DNA from: an uncultured Bacteroidales bacterium
GTDB lineage: Bacteria; Bacteroidota; Bacteroidia; Bacteroidales; FEN-979
DNA: 42,413 nucleotides
Reading direction: 5' to 3'
Assembly: GCA_903915465.1 (NCBI GenBank)
Contig: CAIWTA010000139.1
Location: 1-42,413, forward strand
The stretch's first letter is position 1; each line of letters begins with the position of its first letter. A model generated the notes under the pieces. It made no database searches and was not told the origin of the DNA. It saw nothing but the letters and a program-made list of their open reading frames with translations. Shown piece after piece: positions 8,019 to 16,023 of this stretch. Made by a program: the position numbers and the translations under genes.

Positions 8019-9428
8019 ATGAAAAACAAGATATTTCTCCTTTTCCTTATACTTGCCGTTGGGTTTGCTTCCTGCGAACGAAAAATTGATGAATTTAAAG
8101 CCAATGCAAATGGTGTGAATTTTTCTCAATTTGTTTCTGTGGGTAATTCTCTGACTGCCGGCTATGCCGATGGTGCATTGTATACATCCGGACAAGAAAA
8201 TTCCATTCCGAATATTCTGGCCGGACAGTTCAAATATGTTGGAGGCGGCAAATTCACGCAACCCCTGATTCCGACCGAAGACGGTGTGGGCTTCCAGCCT
8301 ATTCCAGGTGGTTTGTACTTTTTTACAAAGCATGTTTTAAAAAGCGTGCCGGATTTGAATTGTGATGGCACACCAGTAGGAACAAATTCCACGAAACCAG
8401 CATTTCTGATTGATAACCCAAATCAGATCACTTTGCAGCAGCAGTTATTTGCTCCTTCAGCTGTTGCTGGCCCTTACAACAACATTGGCGTACCAGGTGC
8501 TACGGTTCAAACATTATTTTATAACCGTTATGGAGATCCAACACTTGATGGACATCCGTTCAACCCTTATTTTGCCCGTTTTGCAACAAGTCCTTCAACA
8601 ACCATGATCCAGGATGCAATGATCCAGCAGCCAACATTCTTCTATCTCTGGATCGGGAACAATGATGTATTGACTTCTGCACTCTCCGGAACCGATGCTT
8701 TGGTTACACCGGTTGATACTTTTGCAAAATATTATAACCTGGCAGTTGGCGCTCTGCTTCATTCAGGAAAATCCCCTAAAGGAGTACTTGCAAATATACC
8801 GGATATAACCAGTATCCCATATTTCACAACAATTTCCCAGAAATTACCATATGATAACGTAATCCTTAGTGAGACACAAGCTCAAGGGCTGAACCTGCTC
8901 TATGCTTCTTTCGGGCATCCGAACTGGGGCTGGAAGGCTGGCCGCAACCCATTCGTCATACTTACAAATACAGGGGAATGGAAAAAAATGGAGTTGGGCG
9001 ACCAGTTCCTGCTAACTTTACCAACTGACTCCATTAAATGTAAAGGAATGGGTGTTGCCAATCCGATCACATATCAAGCCAATCCTATCCCGGCTCAATT
9101 CGTCCTGGAAAAAAGTGAATTATCCAATCTCCACGCAAAGGTCGCAAGCTTTAACGCCATCATTGCACAGGCTGCACAACAGAATAACCTTGCGCTTGTT
9201 GATATGAACACATACCTGGTATCCTTTCAGTCAGGCATGGTATTCGATGGGATCAAGTTCAATACTTCATTTGTAACCGGTGGATTGTTCTCTACGGATG
9301 GCATTCACCTGACCCCGAGGGGATGCGCCATTGCAGCTAACCATTTTATTGAAGCAATCAATGCAAAATACGGCTGTTCCATCCCTCAGGCTGATATTAC
9401 ACAAAAGAAAGGGCTGATCTTCCCGTAA
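8019..9428 (+). CDS. SGNH/GDSL-type hydrolase lipoprotein
   Basis: This is a 469-residue protein with a lipoprotein signal (MKNKIFLLFLILAVGFASC, lipid-attached Cys19). Block I of SGNH hydrolases appears as SVGNSLTAGYA (nucleophile Ser44, GNSL in place of GDSL), block III as IGNNDVL, and block V as DGIHLTPRG with the catalytic Asp and His. The spacing is longer than in short lipases because of inserted segments. The protein would sit in the outer membrane or periplasm and cleave ester bonds, for example in lipids. Its position directly behind a FadL-like porin suggests that it releases acyl chains that the porin then takes up; this is inferred. A strong terminator follows 25 bases after the stop. 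Confidence 0.9.
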   Translation: MKNKIFLLFLILAVGFASCERKIDEFKANANGVNFSQFVSVGNSLTAGYADGALYTSGQENSIPNILAGQFKYVGGGKFTQPLIPTEDGVGFQPIPGGLYFFTKHVLKSVPDLNCDGTPVGTNSTKPAFLIDNPNQITLQQQLFAPSAVAGPYNNIGVPGATVQTLFYNRYGDPTLDGHPFNPYFARFATSPSTTMIQDAMIQQPTFFYLWIGNNDVLTSALSGTDALVTPVDTFAKYYNLAVGALLHSGKSPKGVLANIPDITSIPYFTTISQKLPYDNVILSETQAQGLNLLYASFGHPNWGWKAGRNPFVILTNTGEWKKMELGDQFLLTLPTDSIKCKGMGVANPITYQANPIPAQFVLEKSELSNLHAKVASFNAIIAQAAQQNNLALVDMNTYLVSFQSGMVFDGIKFNTSFVTGGLFSTDGIHLTPRGCAIAANHFIEAINAKYGCSIPQADITQKKGLIFP

Positions 9429-9453
9429 GGGCTTAAACTAATCAGAAGGCACT

Positions 9454-9491
9454 AATAGTGAACAGTCAAACAAACTGTTCACTATTTTTTT
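9454..9491 (+). terminator. Rho-independent terminator of the FadL/SGNH operon
   Basis: AATAGTGAACAGT (9454-9466) pairs perfectly with ACTGTTCACTATT (9474-9486). The stem is 13 bp around a 7-base loop and is followed by a run of T to 9491. The run of A before the stem is short, so it mainly serves the plus strand. Confidence 0.88.
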
Positions 9492-9536
9492 GTTCCTTTT
9501 GGATGGTTCACTGTTGACCTATTTCAGTGGAAAGGT

Positions 9537-9570
9537 GAAAGTCAAAAGTCAAAAGTCGAAAGTCTGAAGT
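9537..9570. repeat. AAAGTC-type short tandem repeat between convergent genes
   Basis: Four to five imperfect copies of a 7-8 base unit (AAAAGTC/GAAAGTC) lie just before the stop of the convergent minus-strand gene. The same motif returns at 33905-34018. Confidence 0.6.
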
Positions 9571-9575
9571 GCGAA

Positions 9576-10163
9576 CTAGCCTGGATAGTTCTGCAGGAAG
9601 CGGACCATTTTGTTGATCGCCCGGCCGCGGTGGCTGATACCATTTTTCAGGTAGGCCGGCATCTCAGCAAATGTGGAAGTCTGTCCTTCAGGCAAAAATA
9701 CCGGATCGTACCCAAACCCATCAATTCCTCTTTTTTCCTTTAAGATCGCCCCTTCAATCTTCCCATCGAAAAGGTGTTCATGATTATCAATGATCAGGCA
9801 AACAACACAACGAAACCTTGCTTTCCTGTTATCAACATCCTTCATTTCTGCAAGGATCTTGACAATATTATTCTCAAACGAGCAACCTTCACCGGCATAT
9901 CTTGCTGAATAAACGCCAGGACGACCATCGAGTGAATCTATCTCCAGTCCGGTATCATCCGCGAAACAATTTATTCCTGTCTTCTGATAAACAAAGCGGG
10001 CTTTCTGGCGTGCATTTCCTTCAATGGAATTCTGTGTTTCGGGGACTTCTTCTGTGAAACCAATATCCTTAAAGCTGAAAACACGGATGGAATTACCAAT
10101 AATCTCCTGGACTTCCCTCAGCTTATGCTGATTATTTGTGGCGAACAAAAGTTTTTCAGTCAT
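9576..10163 (-). CDS. rdgB: XTP/dITP diphosphatase (RdgB/HAM1 family)
   Basis: This 195-residue protein is a house-cleaning enzyme that hydrolyses non-canonical purine nucleotides (XTP, dITP) to monophosphates in the cytoplasm. Visible family motifs are the start LLFATNNQHKLREVQ, the SIEGNARQKA block, the metal site FADDTGLEIDSL with GRPGVYSARYAGE, the DGFGYDPVF motif and the C-terminal SHRGRA. The length is that of the family. The ATG abuts the TGA of ddl with no base between, which suggests translational coupling in a ddl-rdgB operon. Confidence 0.96.
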   Translation of the reverse strand: MTEKLLFATNNQHKLREVQEIIGNSIRVFSFKDIGFTEEVPETQNSIEGNARQKARFVYQKTGINCFADDTGLEIDSLDGRPGVYSARYAGEGCSFENNIVKILAEMKDVDNRKARFRCVVCLIIDNHEHLFDGKIEGAILKEKRGIDGFGYDPVFLPEGQTSTFAEMPAYLKNGISHRGRAINKMVRFLQNYPG

Positions 10164-11141
10164 TCAAAACCGGTTTACACACTCTTCTATCATCCTTGTA
10201 AATAATTCCTTAACTGACCATCCATTGGCAACAGCCATTTTAGGAACAATACTTTGCTCCGAAAGTCCGGGAACAGTATTGACTTCCAGAAAAAACAGGC
10301 GGTCGTTACTGTAAATATAATCAAACCTCACCACTCCGTCACAGTTCAACCGCTTATAGAGATCGGCCGAAATGCACTGACATTCATCTGAGACTCTTGC
10401 GGGGATTTTTGCCGGACAAACTTCTTCAGCAAGGTTTTCGTGGTATTTTGCTTCAAAATCAAAAAACTCCTTTTTGGAAATAATTTCAGTCACCGGAAAA
10501 GCGGTAACCGTGCCGCCAGAACGAATCACTCCGCAGGTCAGCTCCCTTCCTTTGATAAATTCCTCAACAAGGATCTCTGTATCTTCTTTAAATGCCTTTT
10601 CCAATGCAGGTTCCAGCTCTTCCGGTTGGTTCACTTTTGACATTCCAACACTTGACCCGCCGTTGTTGGGTTTTACAAAACATGGAAGAGAAATTTCCTC
10701 CCAAATTGCGCCGACGGGATCCGGCGAGTCAGAAAGGAGATGAACAGATTTGGCTGTATGAATGCCGAAAGAAGCCACTACTTTTTTACAGAAACTTTTG
10801 TTAAATGTCAATGCCGAGGTGGTGACTCCACTTGAAGTATAAGGAATTCCCAACACATCAAAATATCCCTGCAGCTTGCCATCTTCTCCGGGGGTTCCGT
10901 GAATCGCGTTAAAAACAACATCAAAACGGGTCTTTTTCCCATCAACATGAATGCTGAAATCGTTTTTATCGATAGGGATTTTCTTCTCCTGCAGGTGGCA
11001 GACCCACTCCTGTCCCTGGATTTCAACAAAAAAAGGATGATATCTTTCCCGGTCCAAATGTAACTCGACCAGTTTCCCGCTTTTCATGGAAACATCATAT
11101 TCACCTGAGTTTCCACCGGCTATGATGGCGATGTTGAGCAT
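10164..11141 (-). CDS. ddl: D-alanine--D-alanine ligase
   Basis: From the ATG at 11141 the product has 325 residues and begins MLNIAIIAGGNSGEYDVSMKSG, the usual N-terminal domain with the GGxSxExxxS signature. The ATP-grasp core shows KPNNGGSSVGMSKV, DGVVRFDY and FFLEVNTVPGLSEQS, including the metal-binding Glu and Asn. The enzyme joins two D-alanines for peptidoglycan synthesis in the cytoplasm. A longer in-frame start at 11234 would add 31 hydrophobic residues not known in the family and would run through the promoter region, so it is not used. The gene is divergent from the PASTA protein gene; in many Bacteroidota these genes lie in one direction, so the orientation here appears to be rearranged. 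Confidence 0.95.
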   Translation of the reverse strand: MLNIAIIAGGNSGEYDVSMKSGKLVELHLDRERYHPFFVEIQGQEWVCHLQEKKIPIDKNDFSIHVDGKKTRFDVVFNAIHGTPGEDGKLQGYFDVLGIPYTSSGVTTSALTFNKSFCKKVVASFGIHTAKSVHLLSDSPDPVGAIWEEISLPCFVKPNNGGSSVGMSKVNQPEELEPALEKAFKEDTEILVEEFIKGRELTCGVIRSGGTVTAFPVTEIISKKEFFDFEAKYHENLAEEVCPAKIPARVSDECQCISADLYKRLNCDGVVRFDYIYSNDRLFFLEVNTVPGLSEQSIVPKMAVANGWSVKELFTRMIEECVNRF

Positions 11142-11162
11142 ATAAGCAATTTTTAGAAAGGA

Positions 11163-11170
11163 CAAAAATA
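11163..11170 (-). promoter_or_regulatory. -7 promoter box for ddl-rdgB
   Basis: The minus strand reads TATTTTTG, an exact TAnnTTTG, 22 bases before the chosen ddl ATG. This supports the short start over the longer one. Confidence 0.45.
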
Positions 11171-11272
11171 ACAGTAAAAAGGGTGCGTTTTTGTGAAATT
11201 GAGAAATTTCATGTAGGTTTGTCGATAAATACAATAAATTAAAGGTTTTCAGGTTCTTTTTAGAAAGAAAAG

Positions 11273-11866
11273 ATGGATTTTCTCCAGTTTCTGCGGACGA
11301 AAAGATTTCTCAAGCATTTGCTGGGTGTAGTTGTTTTTATTGGAATTCTGGTTTGGATCATTTTGCTTCTCCTGAATATCTACACACAACATGGAAAATA
11401 CCTGAGTGTGCCTGATTTTGCAGGTATGACAATTGACCAGGTGACTTCGAAAGAAGAGTTCAGGGATTATGAATTTTTGGTGGTTGATTCTGTTTTTGAC
11501 ATCAACAAACCAAAGGGAACTGTCCTTCATCAGGATCCTTATCCGTCATCAAAAGTTAAAAAGAACCGAAAGATTTATTTGACCATTGTTTCCTTTTTTC
11601 CTGAAAAGACCAGTATGCCTGACCTGAAATACCTGACACTTCGCCAGGCCTTAAGTACACTGGAAAGTATCGGATTGAAACAAGGAAAAATTTCCTATAT
11701 CAGAACATTTGATGAAGATGCAGTGCAACAGCAATTTTTCGAGGGAACCGAGATTGTTGCCGGAACCAAGTTGGATAAAGGATCTTCTATTGACCTGACT
11801 GTCGGGATGGGATCGAAAGGACAAGAAGAGATCAAAGAGAGACCTGCTGAAGCAGACTCTTTATAA
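11273..11866 (+). CDS. PASTA-domain membrane protein
   Basis: This is a 197-residue protein with one transmembrane helix (about residues 16-36, VVVFIGILVWIILLLL) and two PASTA modules outside the membrane. The first runs from about residue 43 (VPDFAGMTIDQV to the IYLTIV strand). The second starts at about residue 112 (MPDLKYLTLRQALSTLESIGLKQG) and ends at IDLTVGMG. PASTA modules bind peptidoglycan or muropeptides. Here no kinase or transpeptidase domain is attached, as is usual for the short Bacteroidota form found near rluD and ddl. A structural or anchoring role at the cell wall is likely but unproven. Confidence 0.9.
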   Translation: MDFLQFLRTKRFLKHLLGVVVFIGILVWIILLLLNIYTQHGKYLSVPDFAGMTIDQVTSKEEFRDYEFLVVDSVFDINKPKGTVLHQDPYPSSKVKKNRKIYLTIVSFFPEKTSMPDLKYLTLRQALSTLESIGLKQGKISYIRTFDEDAVQQQFFEGTEIVAGTKLDKGSSIDLTVGMGSKGQEEIKERPAEADSL

Positions 11867-11876
11867 ACCTCATTAA

Positions 11877-11884
11877 TAAATTTG
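11877..11884 (+). promoter_or_regulatory. -7 promoter box for the T9SS gene at 11929
   Basis: TAAATTTG is an exact TAnnTTTG placed 44 bases before the ATG; no clear -33 box was found. Confidence 0.45.
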
Positions 11885-11928
11885 TTCAACATAGTGCGAA
11901 GAATTAAACAAGAATAAAACCATTTTTC

Positions 11929-13896
11929 ATGCGTGTTATATACTTCATTTTCCTTTTCTTAACGGGCTTTTCCGCTTTCTCTCAAGAGATTGTTACCGGT
12001 CTGCAATACAATCCGGTGATTATAGAAAAAGTCCGTGAAATGCGTTTGCAGAAGGCACAACCTTCAGGCGAGGATACGATTCCAGTCGGGCTTCCGTTTT
12101 TTGACGATTTTTCTTCCGGAGGAATTTTCCCTTCCACTTTACGCTGGATTGACCGGTATACTTATGTCAACACCGATTTTCCTTTGTACCCGATCGATTA
12201 TGGAGCTGTGACACTCGATGCAATCAATGATTCAGGAAGTATTTACTCTAATGGGGTTCCGGGTCCACAGACATTTATCGCCGACAGGTTAACTTCCCGG
12301 TATATCAGGTTGGATTCGTTGTTTACGCCAACTCCCCGAGCTTATCACCCTTCCGACTCAATTTACCTGAGTTTTTATTATCAGCCACAGGGTCGCGGGC
12401 GCCCACCGTCAACATCCGATTCGCTTGTCCTTCAATTTCTCATAAAATCAGTATATGACAGTTTAACAACTATAGATACCACAATCCATCTTCCTGAGAT
12501 ATGGTGGAATGTCTGGGCTTCTCCGGGAATGTCCCTGGACACATTCTATATCCACAATAACACTTATTTTAAAAGAGTCGTCATTCCCCTCACCGACAGT
12601 GCACTTTATTTCAAAAAACATTTCAGGTTCAGGTTTTATAATTATGTCAGCCTGACTAGTAATGGACAACCAAGCTGGCAAAGCAACTGCGATGAGTGGA
12701 ACATTGATGATGTGTACCTGAATTATGGCCGGTCGATGGGAGATACTGTGCATAAAGAGATTCGCTTTGTGGAACGTCCTCCTTCCATGCTGAAGAATTA
12801 TACATCCATGCCTTATCCGCAATATTCCAATGATCCATCGAATGAGATTGTCGATACAATCCCGGTTATCCTGACAAACCGGGATACCACATCACACAAT
12901 GCGAGCTATAGCTATTATGTCACAAATCCTGGTGGAAGTTTCAGTAAAACTTACAACAGCGATACGCTCAACATTCTGCCATACTACCACTATAGTTTTG
13001 GATATCTTATGCACCCGCCGGTCTCCCTGACTTTCCCTATTGGAAGTGCTGACAGTAATCTTTTTATGATGAAACATATTGTCCGAGACCTGGCACCCGG
13101 ATCGACTGACGGAGACACCATTATCGGTTACCAGAAGTTCTATAATTATTATGCATACGACGATGGAACCCCGGAAGCGGGTTATGGGTTAAAAGGTACT
13201 GGTGCCCTGATGGCGTATCAGTTTAAACTGAATAAGTCACCGGATACCTTGCGTGCTATCAGAATTTATTTCAACCATACACTTGGGCATAATAACCAGC
13301 AATACTTTTATCTCACAGTCTGGGATGATAACAACGGGAAACCAGGTGACACGGTTTATTCCCGTTTAGCATATGTAAATTACACTGACAGTTTGAACGA
13401 ATTCTATACTTACCATCTCGAGAACCCGGTAAGGATAAGCGGAACATTTTATATCGGGACAGAGCAAACTACGGATGATAATCTCAATATTGGGTTGGAT
13501 CTTTATGACAACTCCGAAGAATTCATGTTTTACAATGCTACAGGAACGTGGTTAAAATCCACCCAGGGTGGCACATTGCTGATGCGGCCGGTGATTGGAA
13601 AACCCATACCTGTCGGGATCGGGCAGATTCCGATAAAAAAAGGGTCTCTTGCCATTTATCCCAATCCTTGTAAATCCGGCCTTGTCCATATTATCTTGCC
13701 CGAAAATTCGAATTCTGAAAATAATGAGATAACCTGGAAAATCACGATCTATGATCTCACCGGAAGGAAATTGAAAGTGTTTCCTTATGCTGAAACAACT
13801 GACATCTCAGGACTTCCTGGCGGCATTTATCTTTTGGAATTGCAGCATACAACAAACCATCAATGTTTTACCGGAAAACTTGTGGTTTTGCATTGA
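11929..13896 (+). CDS. Large T9SS-exported protein, function unknown
   Basis: This is a 655-residue protein with a signal peptide (MRVIYFIFLFLTGFSAFSQE). Its long beta-rich body has stretches such as GLPFFDDFSSG, DEWNIDDVYLNYG and YDDGTPEAGYGL that recall concanavalin- or jelly-roll-like modules of Bacteroidota surface proteins. The last ~80 residues form a T9SS sorting domain (LAIYPNPCKSG to GGIYLLELQ and GKLVVLH). No catalytic motif was found. It is likely a surface or secreted protein. It separates the PASTA gene from rluD, which probably reflects a later insertion between otherwise neighbouring housekeeping genes. Confidence 0.85.
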   Translation: MRVIYFIFLFLTGFSAFSQEIVTGLQYNPVIIEKVREMRLQKAQPSGEDTIPVGLPFFDDFSSGGIFPSTLRWIDRYTYVNTDFPLYPIDYGAVTLDAINDSGSIYSNGVPGPQTFIADRLTSRYIRLDSLFTPTPRAYHPSDSIYLSFYYQPQGRGRPPSTSDSLVLQFLIKSVYDSLTTIDTTIHLPEIWWNVWASPGMSLDTFYIHNNTYFKRVVIPLTDSALYFKKHFRFRFYNYVSLTSNGQPSWQSNCDEWNIDDVYLNYGRSMGDTVHKEIRFVERPPSMLKNYTSMPYPQYSNDPSNEIVDTIPVILTNRDTTSHNASYSYYVTNPGGSFSKTYNSDTLNILPYYHYSFGYLMHPPVSLTFPIGSADSNLFMMKHIVRDLAPGSTDGDTIIGYQKFYNYYAYDDGTPEAGYGLKGTGALMAYQFKLNKSPDTLRAIRIYFNHTLGHNNQQYFYLTVWDDNNGKPGDTVYSRLAYVNYTDSLNEFYTYHLENPVRISGTFYIGTEQTTDDNLNIGLDLYDNSEEFMFYNATGTWLKSTQGGTLLMRPVIGKPIPVGIGQIPIKKGSLAIYPNPCKSGLVHIILPENSNSENNEITWKITIYDLTGRKLKVFPYAETTDISGLPGGIYLLELQHTTNHQCFTGKLVVLH

Positions 13897-14086
13897 TATC
13901 CTGCACTTGTAAATGGAAAAAGCTCGATCGAGCATTACTTTCTCTTCAATCCGCGACAACAGAAAGAGAGGTTCGGTTGGTGAATTTCTATTTAAAACCC
14001 GAACCTGAAAGCATTAACCACTTGCGATTTCTTTTCGGAGAACCGACATTTATCATATAGACAGACACAAGCAAAACCAACAAGCC
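13897..14086. other. Non-coding stretch after the T9SS gene
   Basis: No convincing gene is seen. A 12-base perfect palindrome, GCTCGATCGAGC, lies at 13922-13933 shortly after the stop, but no T run follows it, so it is not called a terminator. An open frame at 13863-14060 mainly overlaps the T9SS gene and has no family resemblance. Confidence 0.5.
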
Positions 14087-14101
14087 AATTATTGAAGATA
14101 T

Positions 14102-14183
14102 AAATGATGCTAAAGCAAAATAAATCTGATCAAATTTTTTGTCAGTTGGCTAAAGCCAAACTGCAAAAAACAGAAATTCATTG
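14102..14183 (+). repeat. Left 82-bp direct repeat, with REP palindrome
   Basis: It matches 14827-14908 with offset 725 and differences at 14141, 14166 and 14179. It contains the palindrome CAGTTGGCTAAAGCCAAACTG at 14143-14163, in which the arms differ by one bulged base, a trait typical of REP elements. Confidence 0.85.
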
Positions 14184-14258
14184 AAAAGTATAAAATCAAA
14201 ATTCAATCATCCATTGCAGTTCAGCAACAAATAAAAACCCATTGCAGTTCACTCTAGT

Positions 14259-14349
14259 GTTGGCTAAAGCCAAACTGCAATAAACAGAAATCCATTGCAG
14301 TTCACTTCAGTGAACTGATAATAATAAAAAAACTAACTGGCTTTAGCCA
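14259..14349 (+). repeat. REP palindrome cluster ahead of the transposase gene
   Basis: Three palindromes are seen. GTTGGCTAAAGCCAAACTG lies at 14259-14277. CAGTTCACT-TC-AGTGAACTG lies at 14298-14317 and is a perfect 9-bp stem. The opposite-facing AACTGGCTTTAGCCA lies at 14335-14349. The pair of inverse copies resembles the BIME layout of REP elements. The last one ends 15 bases before the transposase ATG. Confidence 0.75.
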
Positions 14350-14364
14350 CATAAAACAATCAAC

Positions 14365-14808
14365 ATGAGCTGGGTAAGAGTTTATATTCACATTGTATTC
14401 TCAACGAAAAACTGGGAGCCATTTTTAAATTCATCAGATTTGAGAAAAAAAGTATTTCAGCATATCAAACAAAATGCAACAGAAAAAGATATCTGGCTTG
14501 ATTGTGTCAATGGATATCAGGATCATGCACATTGCCTAATCTCTCTTGGCAAAGAACAAAGCATAAGTAAAGTGGCACAACTCATAAAAGGCGAATCATC
14601 CTTTTGGATAAATCAAAACAAATTAACTGAAAACAAATTTATCTGGCAGGATGATTACTGGGCTATAGGAGTAAGTGAAAGTTCTCTTCAATCAGTTAGA
14701 GATTACATTCATAACCAGGAAGTGCATCATTCAAAAGAATCTTTTAATAAAGAAGTGAACAAGTTCATGAAAAAATACGGATGGGCTTTAATAAAGGAAA
14801 ATGAATGA
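14365..14808 (+). CDS. REP-associated tyrosine transposase (Y1, IS200/IS605-like)
   Basis: This is a 147-residue HUH-type single-strand transposase. HIVFSTKNW lies near the N-terminus, the HUH metal pair is DHAHCL (His54 and His56), and the likely nucleophile is Tyr114 in VRDYIHNQE. The middle SISKVAQLIKGESSFWIN and FIWQDDYWA are typical of the Y1_Tnp family. All three elements are intact, so the enzyme may be active. No TnpB partner is present. The surrounding palindromes and direct repeats suggest that it acts on them, as RAYTs act on REPs. Confidence 0.9.
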   Translation: MSWVRVYIHIVFSTKNWEPFLNSSDLRKKVFQHIKQNATEKDIWLDCVNGYQDHAHCLISLGKEQSISKVAQLIKGESSFWINQNKLTENKFIWQDDYWAIGVSESSLQSVRDYIHNQEVHHSKESFNKEVNKFMKKYGWALIKENE

Positions 14809-14826
14809 TTGCTCTATTATTGAAAA

Positions 14827-14908
14827 AAATGATGCTAAAGCAAAATAAATCTGATCAAATTTTTTATCAGTTGGCTAAAGCCAAACTGCAATAAACAGAA
14901 ATCCATTG
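14827..14908 (+). repeat. Right 82-bp direct repeat, with REP palindrome
   Basis: It matches 14102-14183. The palindrome CAGTTGGCTAAAGCCAAACTG lies at 14868-14888. It is followed by AGCCACATAAAACAA (14913-14927), which also occurs ahead of the transposase ATG (14346-14360), so the leader of rluD carries a copy of the transposase leader. Confidence 0.85.
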
Positions 14909-14953
14909 CAATAGCCACATAAAACAAATAGCATGAACCTGGCACATGGGGAA

Positions 14954-15994
14954 ATGACCAATAAAGTCGAAGTTTCAGATGAATCTGCTGAATTATACGA
15001 ACATTTTCGTTTCGTTGTAGATAAAGGACAGGGCACTTTAAGGATTGATAAGTATCTGATAACGAAAATTGAAAATGCCTCCCGCAACCGGATTCAGAAC
15101 GCAGCAAATGCCGGGAATATTCTGGTGAACGATAAAGTCATCAAGCCCAATTATAAAATCAAACCAAACGATGTTATCAGCATCATTCTTGCCTACCCGC
15201 CAAGAGACACAGAGATATACCCTGAAAACATTCCTGTTCAGATCCTATATGAAGATGAGGAAATCCTTGTCGTGAATAAAGAAGCCGGAATGGTAGTACA
15301 TCCGGCACATGGAAATTTTACCGGAACTTTACAAAATGCTTTACTGTACCACCTTCAGAACGCCGCGGGGGAACAAGACTTAGAGCGCAAGCCATTCCTG
15401 GTTCACCGCATTGATAAAGATACTTCAGGGATTCTTCTGGTTGCAAAAAATGAACTTGCACAATCAAAACTTGCCAGGCAGTTTTTTGATCATTCTATCG
15501 ATCGCAAGTACATTGCATTGGTTTGGGGTAATCTGAAGGATGATGAAGGAACAATAGCGGGTTATATCGGACGCGATGTCCGCGACAGGCTTGTGATGAG
15601 GATCTATGAAAATGAAAACCAGGGAAGATCCGCAATTACACATTACAAAGTGCTGGAGCGATTTGGTTATGTGACGCTGGTTGAATGTGTTCTGGAGACT
15701 GGCAGAACACATCAGATTCGTGCCCATTTCAGGCATATCGGGCATCCTTTGTTCAATGATGAAAAATATGGAGGAGATGAGATTCTGAAAGGAACTACTT
15801 TCACGAAATATAAACAGTTTGTACAAAATTGCTTTAAACTGCTTCCACGCCAGGCGCTTCATGCAAAATCTCTGGGATTCATTCATCCTAAGACAAAAGA
15901 GTACATGTTTTTTGATTCCGATTACCCGGACGATCTGAAAGCAGTTATTGAAAAATGGCGTAATTACAGTGTTCACAAAACGCTGGAAGAATAA
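14954..15994 (+). CDS. rluD: RluD-type 23S rRNA pseudouridine synthase
   Basis: From ATG 14954 the product has 346 residues. It has an N-terminal S4 RNA-binding domain (LRIDKYLITKIENASRNRIQNA with NILVNDKVIKPNYKIKPND). The catalytic domain carries HRIDKDTSGILLVAK (catalytic Asp about residue 154) and ends RTHQIRAHFRHIGHPLFND. RluD converts uridines of 23S rRNA helix 69 to pseudouridine; RluC-like specificity cannot be excluded. An in-frame ATG at 14933 adds seven residues but lies in sequence similar to the transposase start, so the later ATG is preferred. plsC follows 29 bases downstream. Confidence 0.93.
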   Translation: MTNKVEVSDESAELYEHFRFVVDKGQGTLRIDKYLITKIENASRNRIQNAANAGNILVNDKVIKPNYKIKPNDVISIILAYPPRDTEIYPENIPVQILYEDEEILVVNKEAGMVVHPAHGNFTGTLQNALLYHLQNAAGEQDLERKPFLVHRIDKDTSGILLVAKNELAQSKLARQFFDHSIDRKYIALVWGNLKDDEGTIAGYIGRDVRDRLVMRIYENENQGRSAITHYKVLERFGYVTLVECVLETGRTHQIRAHFRHIGHPLFNDEKYGGDEILKGTTFTKYKQFVQNCFKLLPRQALHAKSLGFIHPKTKEYMFFDSDYPDDLKAVIEKWRNYSVHKTLEE

Positions 15995-16023
15995 AAACGA
16001 CAGGACAAACTCTATGGTATACA

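Larger units (their letters stand above)
14087..14908. mobile_element. REP/RAYT locus: transposase gene flanked by 82-bp direct repeats
   Basis: Bases 14102-14183 and 14827-14908 are direct repeats with only three differences in 82 bases. Weaker similarity (ATTATTGAA with a small gap) extends left of each copy, to about 14087 and 14816. They enclose the REP-associated transposase gene and several palindromes. The unit resembles the REP/RAYT arrangement, in which a single-strand transposase is tied to short extragenic palindromes, rather than a classical insertion sequence. No target duplication beyond the repeats was identified. Confidence 0.65.

Noticed and set aside
11142-11234. Longer start of ddl
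   Set aside because: It would add 31 residues unknown in the family and pass through the -7 box; the family signature begins at ATG 11141.
13863-14060. Small open frame of 65 codons after the T9SS gene
   Set aside because: It starts inside the T9SS gene in another frame and resembles no family.
14087-14908. Classical IS200/IS605 insertion sequence
   Set aside because: No TnpB gene and no single pair of end hairpins is seen; clustered palindromes and long direct repeats fit RAYT-REP better.
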